Assembly: GCA_018873245.2 (NCBI GenBank)
Contig: JAEMBT020000005.1
Span: 5,938,001-6,002,000 of the forward strand
Reading direction: 5' to 3'
From: Archegozetes longisetosus
Lineage: Eukaryota; Arthropoda; Arachnida; Sarcoptiformes; Trhypochthoniidae
DNA: 64,000 bases
Numbering within the stretch: the first letter of the stretch is position 1; each line of letters opens with the position of its first letter. This document shows positions 63,764-64,000 of this stretch, in pieces. The position numbers and the translations under genes are program-made. The notes beneath the pieces were generated by a model. The model had not been told where the DNA came from. It made no database searches and saw only the letters and a list, made by a program, of their open reading frames with translations.

Positions 63764-64000
63764 CGTTTCTAATAATACTATTATTAGTCAATTTTAATTA
63801 CCAATTGATATTTAATGGATAAATAATAATTAACAAATATTTGTAGTAATACTTGAAGGCGCTCAAAATCAATGACAAATAGCGTCAAACTCAAGTAAAA
63901 GCTTTTAAATTGAATGCGAAAATAAAAATAAGACTGAAAGTAACGGCATTTATGATAGACCTGTACATAAAATATGTTCAAAAATAAAAACATATGCTTA
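63764..64000. other. SNAPC3 upstream flank to window end
   Basis: AT-rich 237 bases with the SNAPC3 5' UTR and promoter; no other feature recognised. Confidence 0.5.

Overview
The window is AT-rich animal nuclear DNA. Coding regions are split by GT-AG introns, mostly 50-250 bp, and there are no operons, Shine-Dalgarno sites or phage/plasmid signatures. The proteins are metazoan: girdin, synaptotagmin-14, kindlin, beta-spectrin, CoREST, ataxin-3, YIF1, Dicer-1, TENT4/Trf4, eL8, RNMT, LST2 and SNAPC3. Dicer and the beta-spectrin tail read most like arthropod versions, and the small introns and AT bias would fit a mite or similar small-genome arthropod. The phylum is an inference; the species cannot be named from this sequence.

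Layout. Bases 1-31000 are gene-poor, with cytoskeleton and adhesion genes separated by large AT-rich spaces: the 3' end of girdin (+), synaptotagmin-14 (-), a 5.8 kb space holding a 13-bp minisatellite, kindlin (+), a 7.5 kb space, then a whole beta-spectrin gene (+). Bases 32000-64000 are compact, with genes often 50-600 bp apart: CoREST (-), an unidentified acidic/serine-rich protein (-), two small tandem ORFs of which the second is complex I subunit NDUFB1/MNLL (+), ataxin-3 (+), YIF1 (+), tRNA-Leu(TAG) (-), ALKBH6 (-), Dicer-1 (+), TENT4 (-), ribosomal protein eL8 (-), RNMT (-), LST2 (+) and SNAPC3 (-).

The genes form no single pathway. Kindlin and spectrin both act at the membrane skeleton. 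Several genes of the right half act on RNA (Dicer-1, TENT4, RNMT, SNAPC3, eL8, and ALKBH6 by family). The best second-look items are: a possible two-protein transcript (small ORF plus NDUFB1); a four-cysteine GATA-like finger inside CoREST; two alternative beta-spectrin tail exons starting LELK and FEIK; a roughly 135-bp palindromic TA-flanked repeat family (three copies); and three conserved genes each lacking exactly one base, most simply explained by assembly errors. Exon coordinates were derived by hand from splice signals and reading-frame continuity, and every multi-exon model was checked for phase.
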